Assembly: GCA_016508695.1 (NCBI GenBank)
Contig: VNKQ01000010.1
Span: 558,001 to 622,000, forward strand
Length of the DNA: 64,000 nucleotides
Reading direction: 5' to 3'
Source: Hyphodiscus hymeniophilus
Lineage: Eukaryota > Ascomycota > Leotiomycetes > Helotiales > Hyphodiscaceae
Shown: one piece after another, positions 53,960-64,000 of the stretch
Numbering within the stretch: the first letter of the stretch is position 1
Layout: each line of letters opens with the position of its first letter
Translations under genes and position numbers: made by a program
The notes under the pieces: model-generated
What the model saw: the letters and a program-made list of their open reading frames with translations, nothing else
The model's database searches: none
What the model was told of the DNA's origin: nothing

Positions 53960-55273
53960 GATGAATAATATGAGAGAAAATAATGATCATATATCTCCGA
54001 TGGCTTGATTATCCCCGCGATGGAGTTTAGAGCCCTGCTCGGCTTTTTGATTAGATCACCATCGGAAGATCTGATGTAATGTTCCTCGGTAGGGCTTGTT
54101 TGGTTGATTGGAGCAGATTGTTTTGGTAAAGACAGGGGTCTCGCTTAAGCGGAAGCGGTGGTGCAAGCTTCCGACCTACCGACACTGCGGGCAGAACCTC
54201 TCTCGTTTCAAAATTGACGTCCGAGGTCCGAATCTTGGAAGTCTGCAGTTCCCCACAAAACCCAATTCTTATTTCTCCACACGACGAGCTACGAACTTTC
54301 CCGAGAGTCAGGGATGATCCGCAGTCACAAGAGCTGTCAAAGCTCGCCGAAGGGGATGACCCATGGCCCATACCACCGGAAGCGAAGCATCCAGCTGCTT
54401 TGTGCACGATCATAAATCGCTGGTTGATCCGAGGCCAAAATGCCGCATACAAGAAGCTTGTGTCGGCAGAGATCGTGTGGTCTAGGACCTCAAGTGGAAT
54501 ACATCATACACACCGTCCTCAGTTCGAGGTATCATTTCATAGGACTGTCAACTTTCAAATTTCAACGCCCTGCTCCGCCGCCAGTACCGGCAGGACCGGC
54601 AGGACCGTCAGTGCCGTCTCTTCTTGGCTTTGGAGGACATTGGACATACGGAGGGCCGAGAAGGACCTACTCTCGTCAGCAGACACAACTCGCCAACCCG
54701 GCCGAAGAGCGGACGTACTTGTGTTTACTTACTGCTTCAAATAGCTAAATCAATGGCCCATCTACGTTCATGATATAACACTGCTTAGTGAAAGCCCAGT
54801 TGCTCACGCAGGCAGAATAAGTCGTGAGAAGTCGTCTCATGACTGTCGGTTCCGCTCACACAATATGTGATTGGAGGGTTGAAATGAATGAAATGAAACA
54901 GCTACAAACGGCCAGAAGGTGTCCTGGACTCCTCACTTAGTGCAAGGTGAAGCCTCAAGCCTCATAGAACTTAGAGTCCATGGCTGCTCCGGGTGCGTCC
55001 GCGATGATCGAGAAGTCTAGGTTGCAGTTGCCCATATTTGTCAGGTATAACTCCAACCCGGAGGCTTCCACTCCCGAATTGGACCGCACAAGTCTTATTT
55101 GGGAACTTTATTCCACGTTACTACGCGACAACGCTAGAAGCCACGTCGAACCTCTGACTTCATGGCCAAGTTTTTCATCCCCTGAAATTCATTTGATGCT
55201 ATTCAGCTGTGAGTTATATAGGTGGCAAGTGGCACAGAGTGAAGCCTGACAATGGCAAACATTCCCTTTCACT
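53960..55273. other. Intergenic region (1.3 kb), no firm gene
   Basis: Divergent promoter space. Several 90-180-codon frames occur (54108-54750 plus, 54051-54452 minus, 54980-55249 plus), but none has a recognisable domain or family likeness. The frame at 54980-55249 starts with an ATG and might be a small gene. Confidence 0.4.
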
Positions 55274-56357
55274 ATGTCTTTCTTTGTACAGAACCCATGG
55301 CCCATGCCCGTGCCCGATGTCCCCGCCCCCTCCCCCTCAGTCTCTGCCTCTGACTCTGATATGTACTGGTTGAACAAGTCTAGCCTTACGAAGCATACAG
55401 ACACGTACCCTTTTATTGATCCATACCGTTTTCAAAACACCCTGAGGCACAAGGTCGTCGTAGTCACACTTGCACATCGTGGGATGGGAAGGGCAACAGC
55501 GAATGCCTTCGCTGCAGCAGGAGCGTCGGTGGTAGTGGTGGGCCCATCAGCAGCAGCTCTCCAGCCGGTGATGACAGACATCAAACAAAAGTACGGCACG
55601 CCAGCGCTGGCTTTGGCTGCTGATGTACTCGATCCTCTTGCACCTGCACGTATTGTTCTCCTGACAGAGAAACATCTCGGGCACGTTGATATCTTAATCA
55701 ACATTTCCCCCTCCGCTTACATGCGTCCTTTCGCACAAGAAAAAAACATCATGTCGGATTGGTGGCCAATGGTGGAGCGCACTGTCAGGACGCCCGTCGC
55801 CATGATCAACGCGGTTCTACCATCAATGATCTCTCGACATACCGGGATCATCATCACTGTCACCTCCGTGGCTGGGTTTCTCAACAGTGAGTCTCTGGGC
55901 CTGTTCCCTCCGCAATAAACAGGTACTAAACTAGAGCCATCCAGTCCCCTTCATGTCATCTGAAGGTGTATCAAAAGCCGCCATTCTCAAATTCCACCAA
56001 CATCTTCACGTGGAGACCCAACCAAAGGGCGTCACATCCTTCGCAGTGAATCCAGGTCTCATCCCAAGTTACCTACACGATCCAGATGAGAAGATCATCA
56101 TGAGGCCTGAGGATTTCACTGCGGAGCCAAGAATGGAGGCTCACATCACCAGTCGCGTGAGCGAGTTTGAGTGGGACGCGGCGGGGTTGGCAGCTGGGAC
56201 CTTTGTTGCGTTATGTGCGGATCCCAGGTCGAAGATCCTTAGTGGAATGTTTGTCAACTCCGAAAGGGATCTGGGTGAGATGATAGACGCCGTGGAGAGG
56301 GATCCGGGCCGGGTGGAGAGGGAACGCCTTTATACCCTGAAGGTGGATGAGCTTTGA
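55274..56357 (+). CDS. Atypical short-chain dehydrogenase/reductase lacking the catalytic Tyr
   Basis: Exons 55274-55886 and 55945-56357, 58-nt intron (GTGAGT...TCCAG), 341 aa. A ~60-residue Pro/Ser-rich N-terminal extension precedes an SDR fold: VVVVTLAHRGMGRATANAFA in the coenzyme loop (normally GxxxGxG), ADVLDPLAPARIV, VDILINISPS in place of the usual NNAG, and ITVTSVAGF with the catalytic Ser. The YxxxK motif reads EGVSK, so Lys is kept but the Tyr is Glu. The C-terminal region has VNPGLIPSYLHDPDE and an extended tail. Either the enzyme uses other chemistry or it is a non-catalytic SDR. The reading frame is otherwise intact. Confidence 0.85.
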
Positions 56358-56845
56358 AGTTCGTCCGACTTAATTGAGTTCTAGGGTACTGATTTGAAGA
56401 GTTTGCTTGGGCTGCGTAGGCGTTGACGGCATGGGTGTCGAGCATGGCAATTGAGCGAACTTATCCTGGATTGTTTTTAGAGAGATCATAACCTTGTTTG
56501 CGGTCAGATGCACATTCAATGGCATAAAGTGACCAATCTAACAGCGTTTGATTTCTAGCCTTAAAGGGCTTCATCGAGACTTACAGAATAGATAATAGAG
56601 CACTGTTGGGAAGTTGGGAGCGAAACAAATTTGTCCAGTTGGCAAGTGGCAATCAAAATCAGCAACGAATCAGTCACTCACGGAGATAGACACTACCCCT
56701 GCTCTAATTGCAAGCTTGTATGGAGGCCGACGCCTCCCTTCTTGAATTTCATAACACCTCCACTATGTTACAATGTACTGCGAGAAGAACGCCATATGTC
56801 ATGCCCTCCTAACTCCCTCAAACCTGGCTATACGTTTCCTGCGAA
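56358..56845. other. Convergent intergenic region
   Basis: 3' space between the SDR gene and PAF1. The frames over this part overlap PAF1 antisense and are not genes. Confidence 0.5.
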
Positions 56846-58336
56846 TCAGTTGTCGGAATGGTGGTCACTAACCCCTTGCTCTGGCGTCAAGGATCCATCT
56901 GCATCAACGTTGCGCTTAGCAGCCTCCCCATCACTATCTTCTTCGGCCGGGGCGTCCTCATCCACTGGCTCAGGTTCATCCTTGCCATATGGATGTGTCT
57001 TGTACACATCCCTTGCGGCTATCATCTGCGGGTCAGGATCCTCGATTCGCATGTCGACGAAATCCGTGACCCTTCCATCCTCATCCACATTTGAGAAACC
57101 CATTTTCTGCTTCTGAATGTTCTTCGTTCTCTGCGGCCTGATCGAGGTCTTCTGAACAATGGGATAGTAGTATGCTGCCTTCTGGTGGTGGCCGTCGGAA
57201 CCATCGTGAACGGCAATCATGACCTCGCTGTCATACTTGTCAAGAATTGATCCAGTTTGATGAGCACTCTCGTAGGCACGAATCCGCTTGAAACGGAAAC
57301 ATCCTTGACCAGCGGCGGTGCTGTTGGGATAGAGCTCCTCGTTATCTTTCTCGGGATCGTACATGTCAAACTTCCTCTTAAAGGTTAAGGCTTGTTCTTG
57401 AGATTCTGTAAGGAACAATTCGTACTCGATAGTATCCACCGGGGCGGGAACTCGATCTGGATCCCGCTCGTGTTCTTCTCTGGCTCTATCTTTGGCATCT
57501 TGTTCCTCATCTGTTGGTGCCAGTGGCTTAAGCAAACCATTCTCGAGCCGGACATCGTAAGTATTGCTTGGTGGGACAGGATTTGTCAGGAACTTAATGG
57601 TGATATATCCTCCAGCATCAGGGAAAGCGTCAAGATCTGGAAGAAGTTGATGTGCGCTAACGACCTTCAGACTTGGATTTGTTGGATGCCGTACTTGCGT
57701 AGGGTTTTTGATATTTGAGGCTGCGATTGCGAAGCTCTTTTCTATCTGGCCCTTGATGAAGCTTGGCGAATCTCGGTCGACATTCTGTGCAGGTTTCTTG
57801 ACACGGGTTCCTCCTGTGCTGTCGATCAATGACCTCGACGTTGTAGAATCGAAGCGTGATTTAGATGTGTAAGATGAGATGTATTCCGTCCGCCGCAGGA
57901 AGGAGACTCCAGTGTCAGAGAACTTGGGCTTTCCAAGGGTCGATAGAGGTCTGAGAAGTGCGCGATCATGAGGATGTGGAACTGGTGCCTGTAATGGAGC
58001 TTGGATTGCTACACATTAGAGGTTAGCATTTGCGCATGCGTTCTAGCGTGGCAGCTTTCACTTACAACTCTCATCTCCGTCAAAGATACCTGGCATGCCC
58101 ACCAAGTCCAACGGCATTCCAAGCTCTGCATCTGCCTCAATATTAAGAGGCTGATCTCGCGAAAGTCTTGAAGCAAAACTAGGAGTTGTGTATTGGCCGC
58201 TCGCAAGGCCGGTATTTGGTATGTCGAGGAGCTTTGGGGGATTTGGAGGCGGCGGTAAGGCATTAGAGTAACGAATTCTTGCAATATAATCTTGGTGGAT
58301 CATGCGATCGGCGCCTCGAGGAGCTGAAGACGCCAT
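56846..58336 (-). CDS. PAF1: PAF1, subunit of the RNA polymerase II-associated factor complex
   Basis: Exons 58336-58066 and 58008-56846, 57-nt intron (GTAAGT...TGTAG), 477 aa. Conserved blocks: DYIARIRYSNALPPPPNPPK at the start, LASGQYTTPSFASRLSRDQP, DRALLRPLSTLGKPKFSDTG, VSFLRRTEYIS, ENGLLKPLAPTDEEQDAKDR, and FRFKRIRAYESAHQTG. The C-terminal ~100 residues are acidic and disordered (EPEPVDEDAPAEEDSDGEA), as in fungal Paf1. The complex travels with RNA polymerase II and promotes H2B ubiquitination and elongation-linked histone methylation. Confidence 0.94.
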
Positions 58337-58651
58337 TGCAGCACTGATGGAGCGTTCGTTGAGTTGCTGTTGCTAATTATCAAGTCCCTCGCAATTCTTT
58401 GAGAGGTTGTCGCGAAGCTGATTTTAGCGTGGCCTTTGACGAGGCTGAGATTACGCCACTTGTCATTTTTGTCACGAGTACCTCAAATAAAAAGATTCGG
58501 AATGTATCATGATGCAGGACAAGCAGGAATGTCATGGTCTCTTTCTTGCTGATCAGTATGTTGAATGTGTTTATGTCTCTATATGGTCTTTCCCACATCG
58601 TTGATAAATCCACGCATCGTTGGTCAGACTGTCTTAACCATAGGTTGCAAA
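58337..58651. other. Promoter side of PAF1
   Basis: Divergent space upstream of PAF1. Nothing else seen. Confidence 0.4.
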
Positions 58652-59113
58652 ATGGTCAAATCTTTGCAATTTCTGGATTGGCCTCACCAGCGTCGGGATT
58701 GCGGGCCTTGCGGCCTCATTCTGTGCACGTTGTGCAACCGGGAACGTGGACGTCGAAAGAAAGCCGCACCTGAGATGGCTCGGAAGTGGAGATTTGTAAG
58801 AATCGGACCAATGCTATCCTCCTTCGAGCGTCCTCATTGCACTCCCTGGTCAAAGCAGGAGCATGGTGGGGAAGTAACGATATTATCACGTCGAGGCAAG
58901 GAAGGAGAAGCCATATATGAACGAATTACTCCGGAAGGCCCAGTCCAAGAATTACGGCACTCACTTGAGGAAACTGAATCACAAGGCATGATCACGTCAA
59001 AGACGGCCGCTTCAAAGTCCAGACCAGCCAGGAATAATTTTGAGTTCCTGCGCTCGAGTCTCGGCGCTCGACCGTTCGTAACTCGTCCTTACCGTACGCC
59101 CCATCGAACCTAG
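58652..59113 (+). CDS. Candidate small cysteine-motif protein
   Basis: A 153-residue frame begins with ATG at 58652. It carries CGPCGLILCTLCNRERGRRK, with paired cysteines beside a basic stretch, followed by charged sequence. No known domain matches. It could be real (zinc-binding) or chance; it does not overlap other coding sequence, and the region upstream of it is ordinary. Confidence 0.3.
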   Translation: MVKSLQFLDWPHQRRDCGPCGLILCTLCNRERGRRKKAAPEMARKWRFVRIGPMLSSFERPHCTPWSKQEHGGEVTILSRRGKEGEAIYERITPEGPVQELRHSLEETESQGMITSKTAASKSRPARNNFEFLRSSLGARPFVTRPYRTPHRT

Positions 59114-59251
59114 TTTACATCAAAACGCCTCTGCATCGTCAAATCTTGTCTCCCTATGCCAAGTAAAAAAGCCTTCCTCATAGCATAATCGTACAGTGCC
59201 ATCCTTCCCGAACGCCATCCCCTTCAAACTGCCCTCGTCAATATCGGAGCA

Positions 59252-62200
59252 TCAGTTATTCATAGAGGATGCAGCATTAGACACTGCATCTCTCACCATG
59301 ACAGGGCCAGAAGTATCGCTAACACTCCTCTGTCTGGCCGTCCCACCTTCACTACTCTGATCCTCCTCACTGTCCACATCCTCTTCATCGCTCTCTTCAT
59401 CAAGCACGACCTGCCGCATGATAGCTTTGTCGAAGAGGTTGATGACGTTTTGCCGTACATGCAGTCGGAAATGATGGCATTCCAGCAATATCATGATCTT
59501 CTTGAAAAGTGCCACTTGTCGGAATCCAGCTGCTTTCTTCGTTTTGATGTGCATCAACTCCGTCATAGCTCTTACATACAGCACTGTATTCCCGAGCTCG
59601 ATGACTAGGTCCAGAATGCGCTGATTGACGATATCGTCGTCGTTTCGTGCGGCACTGAGTGCCACTCGTTGAGCTTCGTTCCTGCTGATTTCGGGCGCTT
59701 TCTCATGCTGCCAAGGCTGGAAAGAGAAAAGCTTGCTGAGATCTTTTGGTATGCAGAGACCTAGGGATTTTCCCATAGTCGTAGTGTTACTATCCCATCC
59801 GAACTCTGACAAGATCTCGAGACCGTGAACGCTGCGAGAGATCAAGCCTAGGACGAAGAATGCGGTTCCTCGCAAGCTCATGATTTCGTGGGATTCGGCC
59901 ATTCTGACGATTTGTTCGACTACGTCGGACTCTTCGAGGAACGGAGCGCCAAGCTCCATTGATCCCACATTTCCGACTGCCCATAAAGAACCTTTGACTT
60001 TGGTGATCAGCTCTGGATCATCAGACAACATACCATAGTCTCGGATAGTAGTTGCAAACTCCTCAAAATGACCTTTATCCCGCAACAGCTTGCAGCCTTC
60101 TTTCGTCCTCGTCAATTCTCGGTAGAAATGAGGCGGTATGTGGGTATCATTGTCACCATCCATGTCAAAACTCTCCTCGTCCATACTGAATCGACTTGAA
60201 AGATCCTCGGGTATCTCAATGAAAGCACGAGCCAAGCTAGCCTCGATGACTCCGACGTAGCTGTCATTCCTCCCAAGAAACCAGTCGTCCATTTCATTAC
60301 TGATGTAATCCAAACCGTCAAGATAATGATATCCAATCGAGGTGGAAAGAAATCTTAGAAGTAGTGGCGCACCGATCTCTCCGAGATGGTCAAGAGCTGG
60401 CCGACATTCGACAATATACTCGAGGTAATTCTTTCTATTGCAGGCCTCCTCAAGGATCTTGATGGCAGTGGCGCAGACCTCGACCTCTGGATCGTAGAGC
60501 TGAGTGACAAGGAGTTGGATAGCCCACTTAGAGTCACCCACACCTTGGGCGGAAGATGCATTCGCCCGTGATCGACTAGAATATTTTCGTAAGAGGTTCG
60601 TGGCATGGATTCGAATTTCCTTCGACCCTGCAGTCAGTGCTTTCGATAACAGTACTCTTGGATGAGCTTGGAGACTGTAGTCAAAGTTTGACAGCAATAG
60701 TTTAATGAGATCTGGTCGTTGCTTCAGATCTACGATGTGATACATCATGTTGATCATCCGCCACCTGTCAAGCATCTGGAGTCCTCTCGAATCGCCACTT
60801 AAAGTTCCTAACATTGCAAAATATCCAGAACATAGCGTATCTGTGAGTCTCTCTCTTGAGAACATCGGTGATTGAGCAGTCAAGCCGCTAGTCTGGAGAT
60901 TATAAGCCTTTGAGGGATATGATAGAAGCTGAGATACATACGGGGTCACACTGTGCTAGGCACTCAGCAATTTGCCGTAACAGCTTGTTATCTGCTAGAT
61001 ATCTGACACCTTCTGCTGTTTGAAGCAAGGTATGCATAAGGGCACAACCGACTCTCACATATTTTTGTGTTGCTCGAGTATTCCTTACTTCAGCAAATTT
61101 ATACTTGAATGGCCGGTAGAAGCTCATAATACGTTTGATAAACTTGGAAGCCTTGATAGCTTCATCAAGGCGCTTCCCGTTCAGTAACGGCCCCTCAATT
61201 ATTTTCAAAATTATCTCCCACCTCCATTTTGTTGGGTTTGTGCTCGATAAGACCTGAGTTTCGACCAAATGTTGCCGGAACGTCGTCTCGTCGAAAGTAG
61301 GATTGGGGTTCATCTTTGGCTGGTCGTCGAGGCCTACAAGATTGTCACTGCTATTGTTGGTGGAACTGGCGAGCGTGGCAATTGCAGAAGGGGTTGATCG
61401 ATAAAGCGTTCGGCTGACGCTGCTGATTTGGTAAACTGTCCCAGTAGCATCAAAACGTTCCTGATCACCAAAATGTGACGCAGCAGCGAACAACTCTGGT
61501 AGAAGCTGTAATTCGGTACTCCACGTGGACGGTAATAGCCTGCTAGCAAGTTTCAGGACTTCACCAATGAGTAATGTGGTTTTCCGTTTTAGCATCGAGT
61601 TGTCCGTTTCTCTTGTGACTTGCAGAAGACTTGTCATCATATCTGATGAAATCAAGACCGCTAACAAGAGTGCTGTGTAATGGTCAACAAAGTTCTTGTC
61701 GCCAGTCTCTTCGTCTGCTGGCTGATTCGCTGGTTTCGACGCAGTAGCTTTGAGACTTGCAACACGCCCATAGGTGGTTAAACGTCGTCCAGCCAAGAAA
61801 GAGGTTGCCCACGGGGGCGACTTGATTCGTAAAAGTGAGAATAGCAGATCTATTACAGTTTCCCGTATACTAGGGCTTGGTAGCATCAAGGATGAGACCA
61901 ATGATCGAATGGCCCTAAAATTGTACATCGACAAAGTCATGAGGCCTGGCCAAGATTTCAATGCATGAGCTATCGCCTTTGAATTCTGCTTGAGAACGGT
62001 TTCCCTGGCAAAGAGGGAATCGGTAAATGGTGTGAATAGAATCTCAAGCTCGTACCCAGATCGTAAGTATTTCCGTCGTTGCGGTGCATCCAACAGGAAC
62101 ATGAAAGATGCCGTCAAACTCTCTGATGCCTCGTAAGTGCCTTCTCCTAGAGCATCTGCCAAGGGGCGTAGTCCTCCAGACGCAATCAATAGCCCTGGAT

Positions 62201-63397
62201 CACGGATCATAAATTCCGCAAGAGTTTCAATGCAGATAGGTCTCAACCGGTCTTCGTCGTGTTCTGCAACCGCTGCTATTGTCCTCACTACTGCTCTTGA
62301 GACCTCGTGTATACCATCCTTGACTTCCAAAAATGCTCGCACAAATTTCAGCGCTTGTTCTCGTTCGACATCGGCTTTTCGTTCCTTGACGAGGGAGCTG
62401 TCCAATTATTAGAAATCGAGTCAAAGACATAGGCAGGCGGCACTTACAGCACTACCAGATAATCCGTATTCAGCCCTCGGATTTTCTGCAGTGAGCTGAT
62501 ATCAGATATTGCGTATCTTGTCATTCGATAACCTGCGGCCACCACCTCTCGGCTTTCACTCAGAAGCATAACCTGCATGCGCAAACCAAAAACTGACCAA
62601 ACAAGATCGTGCTTCAGTGTAGGATGTCTTTTGAAAAGCTCCACAAGATTATTGGCATGTCCAACATAGTAGTCTGGCGTAAGACCTTCAATCTCGAGAG
62701 CCTGCAAAATTTCTGCCAAAGCATATGTAGGGGATTCGGTTGGTTCGTCAAAATCAGACCCTCCAATACTTCGTGATGCACTTTGAGGAGACCTTAAACC
62801 ATTGCTGCTCTGGAACAGACTATCCATCCGACTCCTTGTTGGCGTAGCAGGAAGTTTGGGCCTCTGCAGCTCCGATATTTGCGCCCTCAATTCCTTGATC
62901 TTCGTATTCGAAGAGTTGAGTTCGGCCTCCACCCTTTGTCGCTGCTCCTTCGTCTGCTTGGCCTTCTTGGTGTTTAAAGCTTCTAGCAAGTTCTCGCTTC
63001 CTTCTTTGATCTTCATCTCTCGATTCAACGATTCTCGTAGTGACGAAATGAGTTTTTCCGACAACATCCCATCATCCTCATCTAGCCTCTCCAACTCTCT
63101 TAATCCCGCACTGACATCATTCGTAGAACCTTGCCGTGATCCGAGCTGGCTTCGCATATTTGAGCTGAAGCTCCCAGGTGCAGCGGAGGGTGCCAGAGAC
63201 GAGCCTCGAGGCCCGAATGGCACCTGAGAGTTCGAGATCGTCCGGACGCCATTACCCGGATTTATTGGTTGCAATCCGTCTCCGCGGTCGAAGCTCGTTC
63301 TTGAGACAGTACTATATGGCACGGATTGCTGTTGCACATATGCCGTCTTCTGAGTCGGCGTCGCTGACGAGCTCAGAATGCTCGGTGGTCCAACCAT
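59252..63397 (-). CDS. Rictor-like TORC2 subunit (Ste16/Avo3/Tsc11 family)
   Basis: Exons 63397-62448, 62397-60942 and 60892-59252, introns 50 nt (GTAAGT...GGACAG) and 49 nt (GTATGT...CTCCAG), 1,348 aa. Residues 1-200 are mostly disordered with a coiled coil (LEALNTKKAKQTKEQRQRVE). The conserved Rictor N-terminal region follows (YALAEILQALEIEGLTPDYY, NNLVELFKRHPTLKHDLVWS, TRYAISDISSLQKIRGLNTD) and continues over the splice as REQALKFVRAFLEVKDGIHE, then armadillo-like repeats. Later conserved blocks: YFAMLGTLSGDSRGLQMLDR, HPRVLLSKALTAGSKEIRIH, and WAVGNVGSMELGAPFLEESD. The C-terminal ~60 residues are acidic and disordered. TORC2 controls AGC kinases, actin and membrane lipids. A further 5' coding extension beyond 63397 is possible. 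Confidence 0.9.
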
Positions 63398-64000
63398 CTG
63401 TCCATCCGGGTCGAGGTCAACTTCGTCTAGGAGGTGGCATATGTAGGTACGATTCCGGATGGACCTCTAGACTGTCCCGAACCTAGAGCTATCTCCTTCT
63501 GATGCACATTCAAGCACTATTCGCCTGTGAATTGTAAGTGTAGAAGGGAGGTAGTATATGTGCGATTGGGGGTGAAGTTGTCGAAGCGAGTCGAAGACAA
63601 TCTGGAATTTTCGGTAAGCGACAGACAAGATGGGACGTATTGAGTTTCGACCCGAAGTGGTATATGTGCAATGATAAGCTGTTGTATATGTGATCTATTC
63701 TTCGAAAGTATGATTCGATTATATCCCATTCGACTGCTCTTCTTGGCCAGCTTTCGCCGGCGAAAGATATGGTCCGTGCCACGATGGCGCTAGCATTCAA
63801 ACAGCTCTCTCCTGGAAACACCAAGGCTATTCTTCTGAGGAAGCGGCCATGTTTCTATAGACAATCTCAAGTGGGCTAATAAGAGTTCCAAAGTTAAAAG
63901 GAAAGGTTCAGATTGGGCCAAATCTCAAGATGCCTCGAAAACTAAGAGGCGACTGCTTCATGGCAAGATGACTTTACATCTTGAACCATTCAGCAAAACT
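63398..64000. other. Upstream region of the Rictor-like gene to the window end
   Basis: Promoter/5' leader for the minus-strand gene. The frame runs open for a few codons 5' of the chosen ATG (LLDEVDLDPDGQ), so an extra 5' exon is possible. No other gene is supported. Confidence 0.4.

Noticed and set aside
54214..54750. Plus-strand frames of 102-176 codons upstream of the SDR gene
   Set aside because: Unrecognisable, overlapping in two frames, and with no splice evidence. Left as intergenic.
1..64000. tRNA or rRNA genes, CRISPR arrays, telomere repeats
   Set aside because: No tRNA B-box-like GGTTCGANTCC in a suitable context, no rRNA-like sequence and no spaced direct repeats were found by eye. 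A tRNA scan would settle the tRNA question.

Overview
This is a nuclear genome segment of a filamentous ascomycete (Pezizomycotina). Genes lie on both strands, most are split by 45-80 nt introns with GTAAGT/GTATGT-type donors and CTAAC/CTGAC-type branch sites, and the content is typical of mould genomes (HET-domain protein, RTA1-like protein, DUF3684, small secreted protein, vacuolar lipase ATG15). A Leotiomycete (Helotiales-like) is my guess from overall look only. I re-spliced the genes by hand. For every spliced model the exon lengths sum to a multiple of three, except two genes that each need one extra base (see findings). One further gene (17648-19753) has an unresolved first intron.

Layout. 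1-1115: 3' end of a large HEAT-repeat protein. 1447-2443: four-pass membrane protein. 3341-4880: a divergent pair made of an AdaA-like methylphosphotriester sensor/AraC regulator and a minimal O6-alkylguanine-DNA alkyltransferase. 5502-11023: giant DUF3684/sacsin-like ATPase. 12250-13541: MDR oxidoreductase. 13842-16206: SAM methyltransferase. 16629-17068: ABM-domain monooxygenase-like protein. 17648-19753: SRA-YDG-like protein. 20100-23951: Pus7 tRNA pseudouridine synthase. 24362-24871: small unknown protein. 26381-29659: HET-domain protein, tail to tail with a four-exon small secreted protein (29887-30620). 32390-34834: VPS9-domain Rab5-type GEF. 35306-37388: ATG15. 38001-39069: RTA1-like protein. 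40456-41372: mitochondrial enoyl-CoA hydratase. 41723-42489: RER1. 42490-51913: a very gene-poor stretch rich in short tandem repeats, with one small acidic protein (49261-50040). 51914-52596: MITE-like element with ~97-bp terminal inverted repeats. 52948-53959: 3-hydroxyacyl-CoA-dehydrogenase-family protein. 55274-56357: atypical SDR. 56846-58336: PAF1. 59252-63397: Rictor-like TORC2 subunit.

How genes may work together. The clearest functional unit is the Ada/alkyltransferase pair sharing a ~310-bp promoter. It looks like the bacterial adaptive response to DNA methylation rebuilt as two divergent, intron-compatible eukaryotic genes, the regulator ending in an acidic tail in place of the alkyltransferase domain. 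Most other genes are independent housekeeping genes (ATG15 and the VPS9 GEF, which touch vacuolar/endosomal traffic, are divergent neighbours). The HET gene and the secreted protein are accessory-type genes sitting side by side.
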